The notes beneath the pieces are model-generated. The model was not told the origin of the DNA and searched no databases. It saw nothing but the letters and a program-made list of their open reading frames with translations. Below are positions 23,949 to 35,900 of a stretch of 64,000 nt of DNA, in pieces. The stretch is taken from contig NC_089856.1 in the NCBI RefSeq assembly GCF_036373705.1, forward strand, positions 14,228,501 through 14,292,500, written 5' to 3'. The translations under genes and the position numbers were made by a program. How positions within the stretch are numbered: the first letter of the stretch is position 1; every line of letters begins with the position of its first letter. The stretch is from Amia ocellicauda. Taxonomy: Eukaryota > Chordata > Actinopteri > Amiiformes > Amiidae.

Positions 23949-26900
23949 TATGGCATGGTGGCCAATGGCATGCCCTACTACACTGTTTCACAGCCCCAGC
24001 CTCCCGCCCAGACCTACACCCCCCCCACCCCGCAGACCTACACCCCCCCCCATGGCAGCCCCCAGCACCTGAACGTGGGCCGGGGCGGCAGCCCCCTCCC
24101 CATTGCCTCTGCAGCCCCGCCACCCGCCCCCGTGGCGGTCCCAGTCATGCCCACCGTGAGCCGCACTGCTGAGAATGGAGCCACAGCCACTGCTGCCTCC
24201 GCCACCCACAGCCTGGACAGCTCTGCCGGGCTCTGCGCCGCCCTGCCCTCCGTCATGTCAGGTGAGCAGCAATCAATTGATTTTGATAAAATAATCCATC
24301 ATTTATTAGGGATAGCCCTTCAAATGGCGTGTTCGTTAGCTGGTGCCTAGCACGTTGGCCCAAAAACAGACCTAGGGTGGCAGAGACGGGAATATGTGGC
24401 AGCACTACAGGGGGCGTGTTGTCTTGGCAACAGCCCAGTGCAGCTGCAGTTGCCCACAGAGCTGTGTAGGTTGTGCCTGACTTCCTCCCGGGGAGTCGTG
24501 GGGTCGCATGTTTCCTGAGGTGCTAAGGGGTTGTAAATCTCGGTTACTTTTGCTTCCTGAGGTTTCTCTTTGGGGTAGGGCCCAGAGCACAGAGATACAC
24601 AGCCCTCCAACCCCCCCCCCCTCCCCTCCCCTCCCCTCCCCTCCCCTCCCCTCCCCATACCGACCTGTTCTTAGAAGTCTCTCGGCAAAGTATAGTGGCA
24701 TCTGTCGGTTCAGAGGAGACGTGATCTCTGTTGAAGTTGTGAAGCATTGGTGTCTAGCCCGTCCTAGCGCTCTGCTCTACTATCTTCTCTTCCTCTTTTT
24801 CTTTAACACTTCTCTCTGGTCTCCTCTATCCGCAGGTCACCTGAGTGACGTTTACAAGGATCTGAGCAGCAGCTACAATGGGATGGAGACGGTGGGGGCG
24901 GCCCCCACCCCTCCGGCCAAGGCAGAGACGTTCGCCCCCAATACGCCCCCCCCAGTTTCCACTCCGGTCCCAGTCCCAATCCCCATGCAGCGCCTCAGTG
25001 AGCAGTGCCAACGGTCTGCCCCCCAGGATGGGCACAGAGTGAAGGGGGGTGCCGTAGGGGATGCCATTGCTGTGGAGATGGTCACTCGGCGAGAACTGAC
25101 CCCTGCCTCACAGTTAGGCCCCTCCCTGCAGGCTGGGCTGCGCCAACCCTCACCCAGGACAGACGCCAGCCAGGCAGGGGGGGAGACCCTGACAGACCCT
25201 CTGATTGGAGGTCGTTCAGTGGACAAGTCTTCACTGATTGGTGGGTCGGCTGATGAGCTGTCAATAGCCAGTGAATCGGGGAGTGGGACTCTGGTTGATG
25301 GGGAAGGTGACGGCAGAGGAAGTGCTGGGGCTCAGGAGGAGGAAGAGGAAGAGCAGGGGAACACCTTGACCTTCCCATCACTGATGGAGGAGGCTTGCAG
25401 CCAAGATGAGGAGGAGGAGGAGGAAAGGTCATGCCTAGTTGAAACACTCCAGGACACCACCCCGCCACCCGCCCCCGAGGGCTCGACAGACTCCAGCTGT
25501 TCTGTGGGCTCATCTTTGGGGGCACCCTCTCTGCAGCGTGAGCCCTGCAGTGTGGAGGCCGGGTCCCCCCAGGGTGGAGCTGGTGGCTCCTCGGCCCCAT
25601 CTCTGGATGGCAGCAATAGCCCATGCAGGAACTCTGTCACCCACAGCGTCTCCCCCCCCTCCCTGCAGGCTGTCTCTCCGGCCCATGCCACGCAGAACCA
25701 GGGCTCACTCAGGATCGACACCTCGCAGACAGCCCCCTCACTGACCTCCGTCCACTCCTCGTCCTCTAAAGGTGAGTGACTGGCCTGCCTCGGCTCTGCT
25801 TACGGTTCAGTCTCAAATCTGCAGCCTGCAGCGGTTTCCTTTGGCCTGTATTTAACCTGATTTAACCACGGTGCACAGCGGCAGTCGCAGGCCGCAATGT
25901 GCATGTGACCCCAGCACTCTGTCATGGGGTTCATGAACTACGTCGGCACACTGATTACTGTTCGCTGCCAAACAATGCATCACTTTCGGAGCTTTGACAC
26001 ACAACTCCAAACATTACATTAGCAGACCCCCATATCCAGGGTGACTTAAAATTGTTACAATATCACCCATTTATACAGCTGGGTACAGCAGCAGTGTCCC
26101 CCACCTGGGATTTGAACCCACAACCCTCTGTTCAGTCCAGAGGCCTAACCACTACTCCACAGTGCTGCCCACCTGCACTGCAATTAGCTTCAGACTGAAG
26201 GTGTGAAAGGCCCCTCAGATTCTGTTCTTCCTCCAAATACTGGGGACTGCAGTTCTCAATTACAGTTGATCTGCCCACAGCACACACTATTTTCCACAGC
26301 TCAGAATAATACACACATGATGTATAAATGTGTGTTTGCATATACATTTTATGTATTCAGTGTGCCGGGAGCTGACTGTCAGGGGGAGGGGGGTGTACAG
26401 TGGCACAGTTTGGCATCAGCTGGAGCTGCAGATTTAACAGTGGGGAATGTCACGGGGGATGATGTCATTAAATCCTCTGTCCCATCTGTTGTGGAGCTAG
26501 GGGGGAGTGAGTCGTGGTCACTGTGTTCACCCTCACATTCAACTCAGGGCAACACCCTGGCAGTAGCTTGCAGCAGACCAGGGAATGTTCTCCTCTTGTC
26601 TCTCCTTCACACTCCCTTATTCAGAATCTGTGGACTACACCTTCTCACTCATGTCTCTCTCTCTGCCTCCATCACGGCAGACTCGGACAGCGAGGAGGAG
26701 CTGGGCAGTGGCGGTTCGCCTGTAGCCGTGGTGAAATCGGATGTGGTGGGCTCCCCCAGGGCGCAGCAGATTGAGGACAGTGACTCTGAGAATGAAGCGG
26801 ACCATGACATCGCTGCACCTTCCATGGTTGCTGTTGCCACTGATGACGAATCCTCTGCCCTGGACCGCTGGGATTCTCCTCCCTCCCCCACCCACGGTAA

Positions 26901-29900
26901 GACCACCCTACCTCCTTTAGGTCAGAGGTCAAACGCCTTTATGATTGGGAGGTAGTGTACGGGCTATGTGGTGCTAGTGTGCCAGACTCTTCAACACGGC
27001 CCTGGCCCTGCCCTTTTTTTTTTTTTTAAGTCTATATGCATAAGTTGAAATAAGTATAAAAGCATCTGCAAATAGATTTATACACTGCTGGACTGCACAC
27101 CAGTTGTGCAGTGCCCTTATAAATCAGCATCTGCCCTCTCTACGGAAACCTGAATTTCAGGTCCTGAAGCGTATGAGGGTGTTCTGCAGTCTCACTCAGT
27201 GTTTCTCCCTTGGGTCTGCAGATTCTCAGGATTCCCAGATTTCCCTGAATGCATCCACATGTGGAGGAGCAGACACTGTGGAGCTTGAGGAGGATGAGGA
27301 GAGGGAAGGAGAGGAGGAGTACAAGGAGAGGGAAGGAGAGGGAGAATGCAAAATACTTGACAACTCTGATCAGGAATCCCTAGCCCAGGTGTCCGTCAAA
27401 CCCTTTCCACAGCCTGTCCCCTCCCCCTGTCCCACACCTCCACCATTGAAAGAGGAAGAGGAAGAGGAGGAGGAAGAGGATGAAACCAGTGCCCCGCCCA
27501 ATGGTAATCCACCTCTCAAACAGTCACCTTGGGAACCCATTCCGGTTTTCAGATCAACCAGCTGGTTATTTGATTAACTGAAAATTATAATCTAGGAGCC
27601 CATTGTACCATTGTCCTGCAGTGTGGCAGTTGGTGTGTGTAAATGCCCCTGACAGTTTCCAGGCATTAGAATGGTTACAGGAGCACTATTGGTATTTAGC
27701 CTATTTATTTCCATTGCAATAAAGCTCAGATTTAGTTTTTCGTCCCTTTACCATAGGGGAGGGAGAGTGTTGGGCGGTGCAAAGGGGTGCTGTGGAGACG
27801 GCTGCATCGGTGCTCTGTTTAGTCACTCATTGTCGATCTTTTTTTTGTGTTTTTCTTCTCTCTGATTCCATGTCTCCTGTAGGTGAGGTCCAGAGGAGGA
27901 GGATTGCCACTGAGGAGCAGGTTCGCTTTCCTCTGCTGAATGGGTAACGTCACATACATTCATATGTTCTATAATGCATGTTCTCATTTGGTTTTGTTCG
28001 TCTGTGTGTTTAATCCTGACTGTGTTGGCTCTCTCCGGCCTGTAGGTGGAAGAGGGAGATCCGGATCAGGAGGAATGAGAACCGTCTGAAGGGCGAGACC
28101 TGGTACTACAGCCCCTGTGGCAAGAGGATGAAGCAATTCCCCGAAGTCATTAAGGTGAATCCCCTCGGCACTCTAGGCATCCGTGTGCAGCACAGGAAAG
28201 ACATTCAGCACATAGAACGGGATGCAGCTTCACATACAGACTTGTGTAAAAGGCGTTTCAATGCACAGACTCGTTTTCACATTTCTTCTATTCCCAGCTT
28301 ATCTGTGTTTGCAAGATTTTATCTCTTGGGGGAGCCATTAGGAAGCAATTAAATAATGTAGGCCCAATTAAAGCAGTGAAGGCAATGCAGTGGAACAGAG
28401 CAGAGTGTGAGTGGGGGTGTGCAACAGTATAGTTGTGCCTGCGGTCTGTTTACTTGTTGTCTTTTGCGTCACAGTACCTGAACAAGCACAAGAGCTCAGC
28501 CGTGACCCGCGAGCATTTCAGCTTCAGCCCCCGCATGCCAGTGGGTGACTTCTTCGAGGAACGGGACACTGCGGAGGTGATTGATGGGTCCGCAGTCCAC
28601 CACACACACCCTCCGTGGCCTACCACGTGCAGCTAAACCCAGTAAATCTCTCCCCTCTCTCTCTATCTATCTCAGGGTGTGCAGTGGTTCCAGCTGGCTG
28701 ATGAAGAGGTGCCCTCCATGATCATGGCAATCACGGGCAAGCGCGGCCGCCCCCCCAACCCCGACCGCGAGAAGCCTAGGCCCCGACCCCGGCCACGGCC
28801 TCGCCCCCGTGAGAAGGGGGCGTGCCGGCGTCGCCCAGGGAGGCCCCCTAAGTTAGATATGGTTGACCTGCTGAGCAAAGTGGATGCCCGGCTGCTCAAG
28901 AAACTGGAGGCACAAGGTGAGTTGGTCGGTGTGTGTTTTGATGGGTTTTGCTTTATTGTGTTGGGAAATGTGCTTTTTTTTTTTTTTTTTCTCCCCCCAA
29001 ATGGAGAGGGTTTTTATATCGGAAATGCATAAGTCCGGTCAGGCCCCCTGGTCGACCCCATTCTTTTTGTCCCAGTCGTCGGCATCTAACCTCGAGGCTT
29101 TGAAGTAACTAAGTGACTTCTCTTCCTCACAGAAACTCTCAGTGAGGAAGACAAGGAGAAGCTGAACAAAATCAAGAAGAAAATGAAGAGAAAGGTAGTC
29201 CTTTATGGTTTTATTTTTAGTAGTATATGCGCCTGAAATCACATTCTTCTTCGACTGTCATTAAATATTGGGAAACTTGGGTAGAACTGCCCAGGTCTTT
29301 GACGAAATGTGTGTGCCGTGCAGATCCATCTGAAAAGTGCCAATGTCGTTAACAGTATGCAAGACACTGAAATCTTTCATTTTTATTTTTTCCAGGCCAG
29401 GAACAAAAGGAAGCAAGACGCCAAGGATAAGAAGATGAAGCAGGAGAAAAGGAAAGCGAAGGTGTGGAGAGCAACAGTGGCCTGCTTTATATCTTTATAC
29501 CTGTTTTTATTTATTTTATCTACTGTGATCTGTCATATAGCCCATCACTGTACTGGTGGAACTAGAGCGATGGTGATCTGGTCTGGCCTGTCCAGCACCT
29601 CCCAGTTGCGTTCTCTTCAGCGCACTGATTGATCGACTCTTAATGGCTTGATTTTGATTCTGTTGCCGAAGATCAGTTAACAAACAGTTCGATGATGGGT
29701 ATGGAGGTTTAGGTGGCGTTGAAGTGTTTTAAGAGCTCAGGATTAATAGCTGGGTGGGCAATTTAAGTGTGAAACGCTCAACTGTAATGAGTCACAGAAG
29801 GGAATCTCACTCAAGCAGTTTCAAACACCAGTCAGTATCCTGGGAAGATGAGACCAGGTGCTAAAAGACTGCCTGTGCTTATTCTTCTCTCTCACCTCTC

Positions 29901-32900
29901 TCCGGCAGCTGGAGAAGGCCAAAGAGAAGAAGGAGGCGAGTGCCACATCCGAGCCAGCCGAGCCCAAGAAACGACAGCGCCGGGGGAAGAAGGATGAGGT
30001 GGCGGAGGCAGTAGCGGCAGCAGTGGCGGCTGTGGTGGCGGAGGCAGAGGAGAAGAAGGGGGGAAAGGAGAAAGTGGAGAGGCAGAAGAGGAGGAGGACG
30101 ACAGCTGGGGGTGCTAGAGGCAAGGCCAAGGCCCAGGCCCTGGCAGCAGCAGCCCAGGCTGAAGCGGCAGCCCAGGCAGAGATGGCCCGCAGGCTGGCGG
30201 AGAAGAGAGCGCAGGCCCAGAGGCGGCAGGAGGAGAGGAGGAGGCAGCAGCTCATCCTGGAGGAGCTAAAGAAGCCCACTGAGGACATGTGCATCACAGA
30301 CCACCAGGTCAGAACTGGGCTGAGCTTTGGGATGCATGGGGGTGGAGGTTTGGAGGCGTGATAGTAATGCAGTTTAACTAGTTGATCTAAACCTTTTAAC
30401 TTTAAGACGCACTCTAATTCTCCTCTCTTTCCTTTCTGCAGCCCTTGCCAGAATTTGCCCGTATCACGGGCCTGGTTCTGTCAGGCCAGGCATTCTCACA
30501 CTGCCTGATGGTGGTGGAGTTCCTGCACAGCTACGGCAAGGTGCTGGGCCTGGAGGTGCCCCGGGACGTGCCCAGCCTGGCCTGCCTGCAGGAGGGGCTG
30601 TTGTGCGTGGGGGACAGCCAAGGTGAGGTCCAGGACCTGTTGGTGAGACTGGTGCAGGCCGCACTGCATGACCCCGGCCTCCCGCAGTACTACCAGGTCA
30701 GTTCACAGGCCGTATTGTTGATAGTGATGGTTCTGTGTACACGTCTTTTGTAATTATTTTGTGCATGGTAGTATGAAATACCCCGCCCCCTCCACGGAGT
30801 TGTTAAAGAGATTGATTATAGATAGATGGATGGATAGAGAGAATTGCACTATAGTAGCGCTTTTCCACCGACATGGTGCCGGAGCTGGTGCTCGGCCTGG
30901 AACCAGGTCAACTTTTTGTGAACTGGCCTGCATTTCCATCGGTTTGGGAACCGAAGGCTTGCGTCACTGGATGTGGGCTTTCCCAAGAACGGGATATAAG
31001 TCGAAAAACATGGCAATAATAATCCCCATAGGCGATTACGTCTTTGAAACCCTATTTAATCATCAAAATTAAACTCATTCAGCGTCATTCTTCGAGATCA
31101 CATGTAGTCAAGCAGAAACGAAAATACAGCTATACGAATATGATAAGATAACTCGGCCTTTTATTTGATTATAAGCTGACCCAAAATAATAAGTGTTTTC
31201 CCCTCATTCCTTCATTATGAGGATGTTAAGATGCTACATGGAATTCAAATGCTAGATTAATTTCACATTCATAATCACAATCATAAAATACAGCCTATAT
31301 AAAACATTAAATTGAACACTATTTATCCTTCCCTTGTTCATAGGAAATTGTCCACAGGTGTTAACACTGAGGTTTATACATTAAGGGATTTACACTGATT
31401 TGCTATTTCAGACACTTTTACTCTATTGAATAAAATAAGTTAGTTAACATGCATTTGTCACCACACACAGTTAATTATGAGTATACTTTGTATGAGTGTA
31501 TACATATTCATTCATTTTGTTGCGTATTTCTGCTTTTATTCTTGTTTAAAAAACAATGAGTATAGGCTAGCCTGCTTGTTTTGGGGTATTTGCGGCGCAG
31601 TTGTGGGCAAATCAATAAACTGTCGGACGATCTCAGGTGATGTTAATGCTATCGTGGTTTGATGGGAAGTTCTGCTTATTGATGAAGTCTGTGATGGTCC
31701 CAAATCACTGTTGCATTGTCCCTGTTGCCAGACACTGCAACAATGCTCTTCTGTTTTGAAAGTCGACCTGGATAAGGGCATCTGCTAAGAAATGCATAAT
31801 AATAAATTGTCAGCACTCTGCAGGCATGTGATTTCTCGCTCTGCTGCGAGTTTAGTACTTCTGCACGGCAGTGATTGTGCAATTGTTGATATACAGCAGC
31901 AACAACAATGTAAATTTGTTTCTTCATGTGTTTAAATTAAATTTTTAGGATGCAAGAATTTCATGTACATTGTGATTATCAATCTGTATATGCATGTGTA
32001 GTTAAAGTTGCGCTCATCAGCACAGAAGTTATTGTGTATTTAATGTAAAATGTATGTTTTGTGTAATTTGCCCTGAGCTAAGAAAATGAATTTATTCAAA
32101 AATAAATGCAAACCAAACAAGGACACATGATTCGTAGGGGGCACTGAATTTGGCGTAACACCTAATTTCTGCGAGTCGGGGAAGAAACTGCCCAGTTAAG
32201 AACCAGTTAATGACCAGTTCATTAACAAACGATATTCAATTTCTGTCCAATCTATATCGGCACATTAACACTCCATCATAACATTGGTGTAACGTGTCTT
32301 TCCTTTCATGGAAGGTGAGCTCAGTCATCTTCTCATTGCTGCCATTTGACAACTCCTAACTAGTTAGTGGACCTCGTGAGACCATATTGCTACTAAAGTG
32401 TCTGAGAGCTGATTTGCTGCTGATTTTAGCTATTTTTTAATCAAAACTCTCCTCACTTCTCACATCTCTTGCTTGTATTTTAAAAATGGGGGTTGAACTC
32501 CAGCAAATAACTTTTTGTGGTGACGACTTTACCCCGCCCTCCGGCCCCTGATGTCACGGGTTCCTTGGTTCCAGACCAGCAAGGTTTTGGTGCCGGCAAA
32601 AGCGGCTCCGTGCCGGCCGGCAACCAGCTCTGACCCAGCAAGGGCACCATGTCAGTGGAAAAGTGCTGTAGGACAGTAACTCTCTGCAGGGGAGATGGAT
32701 AATTGCCCATGGTAGCGCTGTGATATGCTGGGTTGTAAAGTGTTTTCCTGTCCCACAGTCTGTGAAGGTGCTGGGGGAGAAGGTGACAGACCTGGAGCTG
32801 ACCCGCAGCAGTGTGTCGGAGGCGCTGCGCGTGTTCCTGGACTCGTATGGGTTTGAGCCGGAGCTGTGCGACGTCCTGCGCACCCAGCCCTTCCAGGCCC

Positions 32901-35900
32901 TGTCCCCCGACAGCAAGGCCGCTGTGCTCGCCTTCCTCGTCAATGAGCTCAATGGCAGCAACATCGTCATCAGGTGAGTCCGTCCGTCCGTCCCCTCCCT
33001 GTGTGTGGGTCCCTTGTCTTTTTGTGTGCATGTTATCTTCCAGAAACTTTATAAAATAAGATGTATATTTTTTTCTATAGTGTTTTTGAATGAATAATGA
33101 ATTGAAACTGTCATTCCAGTGAGATTGACAATACTCTTGAGAATATGGCTACCTACAGGAAGAACAAGTGGATCATCGAAGGGAAGCTGCGCAGGTAAAG
33201 ATGTTCTTGACTTTCTCTTCACTGGTTGCTACTGGGGAGAACCGAACGCCAAGGCCCATCTGCTCCCCAGCTGTGCTGACACCCTAGATGAGTGCGCAGT
33301 GGTTTAATACATTTTCTTTTCCTCCGCCCCCCCACCAAGGCTGAAGGCTGCCCTTGCCCGCAAGACGGGGCGCTCAGAGGGGGAGCTGTGTGCGGAGGAG
33401 CGTCGGCGCAGCGCCCGTGTGGCTGAGGAGGAGAGCCTGAGTCTGGAGGAGGCCACGCCGCCAGGGAGAGGCAGCCGGCGCGCTCGCAAGGAGGAGCCCA
33501 AGCTCAGTGAGGTACTGCGTGCCTCTGTGCATCTGTCACCCCATAACATTACAGATTATGCATTATAATTCATAATACTTGAGTTGATTTACTATTTTAT
33601 CCAAGAGTCTTAATACAATACATTGGTTATATTGCAATTATTATTCAGGGTGGACGTTTAAGAGCTCAGCTGAAACGCAGACCAGCTAGGGGGTCGCCAA
33701 CACACGGGGCAGTCCTCCCTCCAGAGCCAGGCTGTGGGACCACTGCTCTAATCACTTCCTGTTGCCCCTACCTGACTCTTGTTTCTCCTTCCCCCAGGGT
33801 GAGAGCCCCTCCACAGCCAGTGTCCCGGAGCTGGAGAGACAGATTGATAAGCTTACCAAGGTCAGTCTGCAGACACAGGCAGGGCCAAGTGGCCAGCAGG
33901 GTGACTATGCTCTGTGCCTTGTCTGGCACATCAGGCCTGTTTCAGTTTGTTTATATTTGATTGAATTAATGTAATGTATGAGTGATGCAGGGGTGTGAAG
34001 TCGACTTTATTTTTATGTGACTAAAGTTAAACGCTTCTTTCTCCCTCCCCTCTCTACAGCGTCAGGTGTTTTTTCGAAAGAAGCTGCTGCAGTGCTCCCA
34101 GTCCCTGAGGGCCGTGTCTCTGGGTCAGGACCGGTACCGGCGCCGGTACTGGGTCCTGCCACATGTCGGGGGGGTGCTGGTGGAGGGGCCTGAGGAGATC
34201 CAAGGTGAGGGAGAGATTCCTGGAGGTGGAGCACAGATCTCAATACTGCCCTGAACTGTCGGATATATATTATTTATAAATACATTTTAATTTTGATCTC
34301 TTCCCATGCAGACTCCGAGGAGCCCCAACCAAAGGAGGAACCTGTGCCGATTGCTGTGCCAGTCGTCACCCCGGTAAAGAAGGAGCCCAAAGCGGAGATT
34401 CCCATCTCTGCCTCACCTCCACCCACCCTCGCTTCCCCACTTCCACCACTGCATCCCTCAGAGGACCCTCTCCCTGGCGAGGCGTCCCTGATGAGCAGCC
34501 CCCGTAGCCGTGGACGGCCACGCAAGATCAAGCCGGAGGTGGAGCTGCACCTGCGCACCGCCAAGAGCCGCCGCCGCCGCCGGCGCAGCAGCAGCAAGAT
34601 GGCCGCTCCTGATGATTCCCTGTCCCTGCCTGCTACTGTCCCCGGGGCCATAAATGTGTCCGACAGCGGCTTCTCCAATCACAGCCAGCAGGACCTCACA
34701 CAGTCCGCCTTCCTCAGCTGGCTCAGCCAATCGCAGAGCTCCCTGGCCACTGACGGGACAGGCATGGAGAGTAGCTCGCAGGAAGGACCAGACGGCTCCC
34801 TCTCCCTCTCCCTGGCCTCCCCATTCCTCACTCCCGCCCCTGCTTCCGCTGCCACCCCTGACAGCGTGAAGGTGGCAGAGAGACGTGGACAGTGGTTCAA
34901 CCTCCTCTCCAAAACACCCTGCAACCCCAGCGTGGCCTCATCTCCTGGGCCCCTCTCCCCTCATCCCACCCCCACCTCACCCCCCAGTCTGCCTGCCCAC
35001 TCCGCCACCCTGCAGGTGAGACTTGGCGCCATTCCCAGATTGGACTGTTAATTTATTTCATTTTTCATCCTCCCCTGGACTCTTTCATTAATAATAGAGC
35101 TTGAGAAGGTTTCAAATGTATATTATGATTTTGTAAAATATCATCACTCCCTTCTCTCTCCAGTCTGCTCTGTACCCTGGCACAGTTCTTCCCAGCCCAC
35201 CTGTGTGCTCCACTCCACTGGTGAAGCCGGGGGGGCGGAGGCGTCGGCGGGACAGTGGCCCGGTCCAAACCCCCCAGGACCCGGCAGCACTTGGCTTCTC
35301 CTTTCCAGGCGGCACCAAGCGGCGCGGGCGCCCCCCCAGCAAACTACTGCGACAGATCGAGCAAAAATACTTCACACAGCTCATCGCCCAGCCCATCCCC
35401 ACAGGCCAGTATACACTCACTGCACACTTTTTGCTTCTGTAAGCTCTTACCTGCTGCAGTGTCACCACGTTGTTAGAAATTGCCACATGTTTATGTATCA
35501 GTGTACATATTTTATATACACATTTTTTAAATGGTAGCTGACCCCTTGGCTCAGAGTCACTGCAGGGCTGCACCTTCCCCTGTCTCACCGTGTCTGTTTT
35601 GTCTCTGTGCAGAGATGCGTCGTGGGTGGTGGTGGGTACGAGACCCCGAGGAGCTGGCATCCCTGGTGCAGGCACTGCACCCCCGTGGGATCCGGGAGAA
35701 AGCCCTGCACAAGTACCTGGCCAAGCACATGGATATCCTCGCCGAGGTGTGTGCTCAGCCCAAGAATGGTACGTACACTGCTGAGATGGGGAGCTGGGCT
35801 TGGAGTTTAAATACTTCAGTTTAGTCCTGAAGACTTCATGTCTTCCTTTTTCTTCCCTCCCTCCCCCTCATCTCCAGACCCGATATTCCGGCTGTCCCTG

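Noticed and set aside
23340..24256. Leu-, Cys- and Ala-run minus-strand frames
   Set aside because: Antisense readings of the CAG/CAA polyQ exons.
24347..24747. Gly/Glu-rich minus-strand frames
   Set aside because: Antisense of the CCCCT repeat in an intron.
32480..33031. 183-codon minus-strand frame
   Set aside because: It overlaps the right end of the inverted-repeat element and the antisense of a real baz2a exon.
35410..35415. GTATAC as the donor after baz2a exon 35164
   Set aside because: It would leave a phase that shifts the next exon out of the conserved WWWVRDPEE frame.
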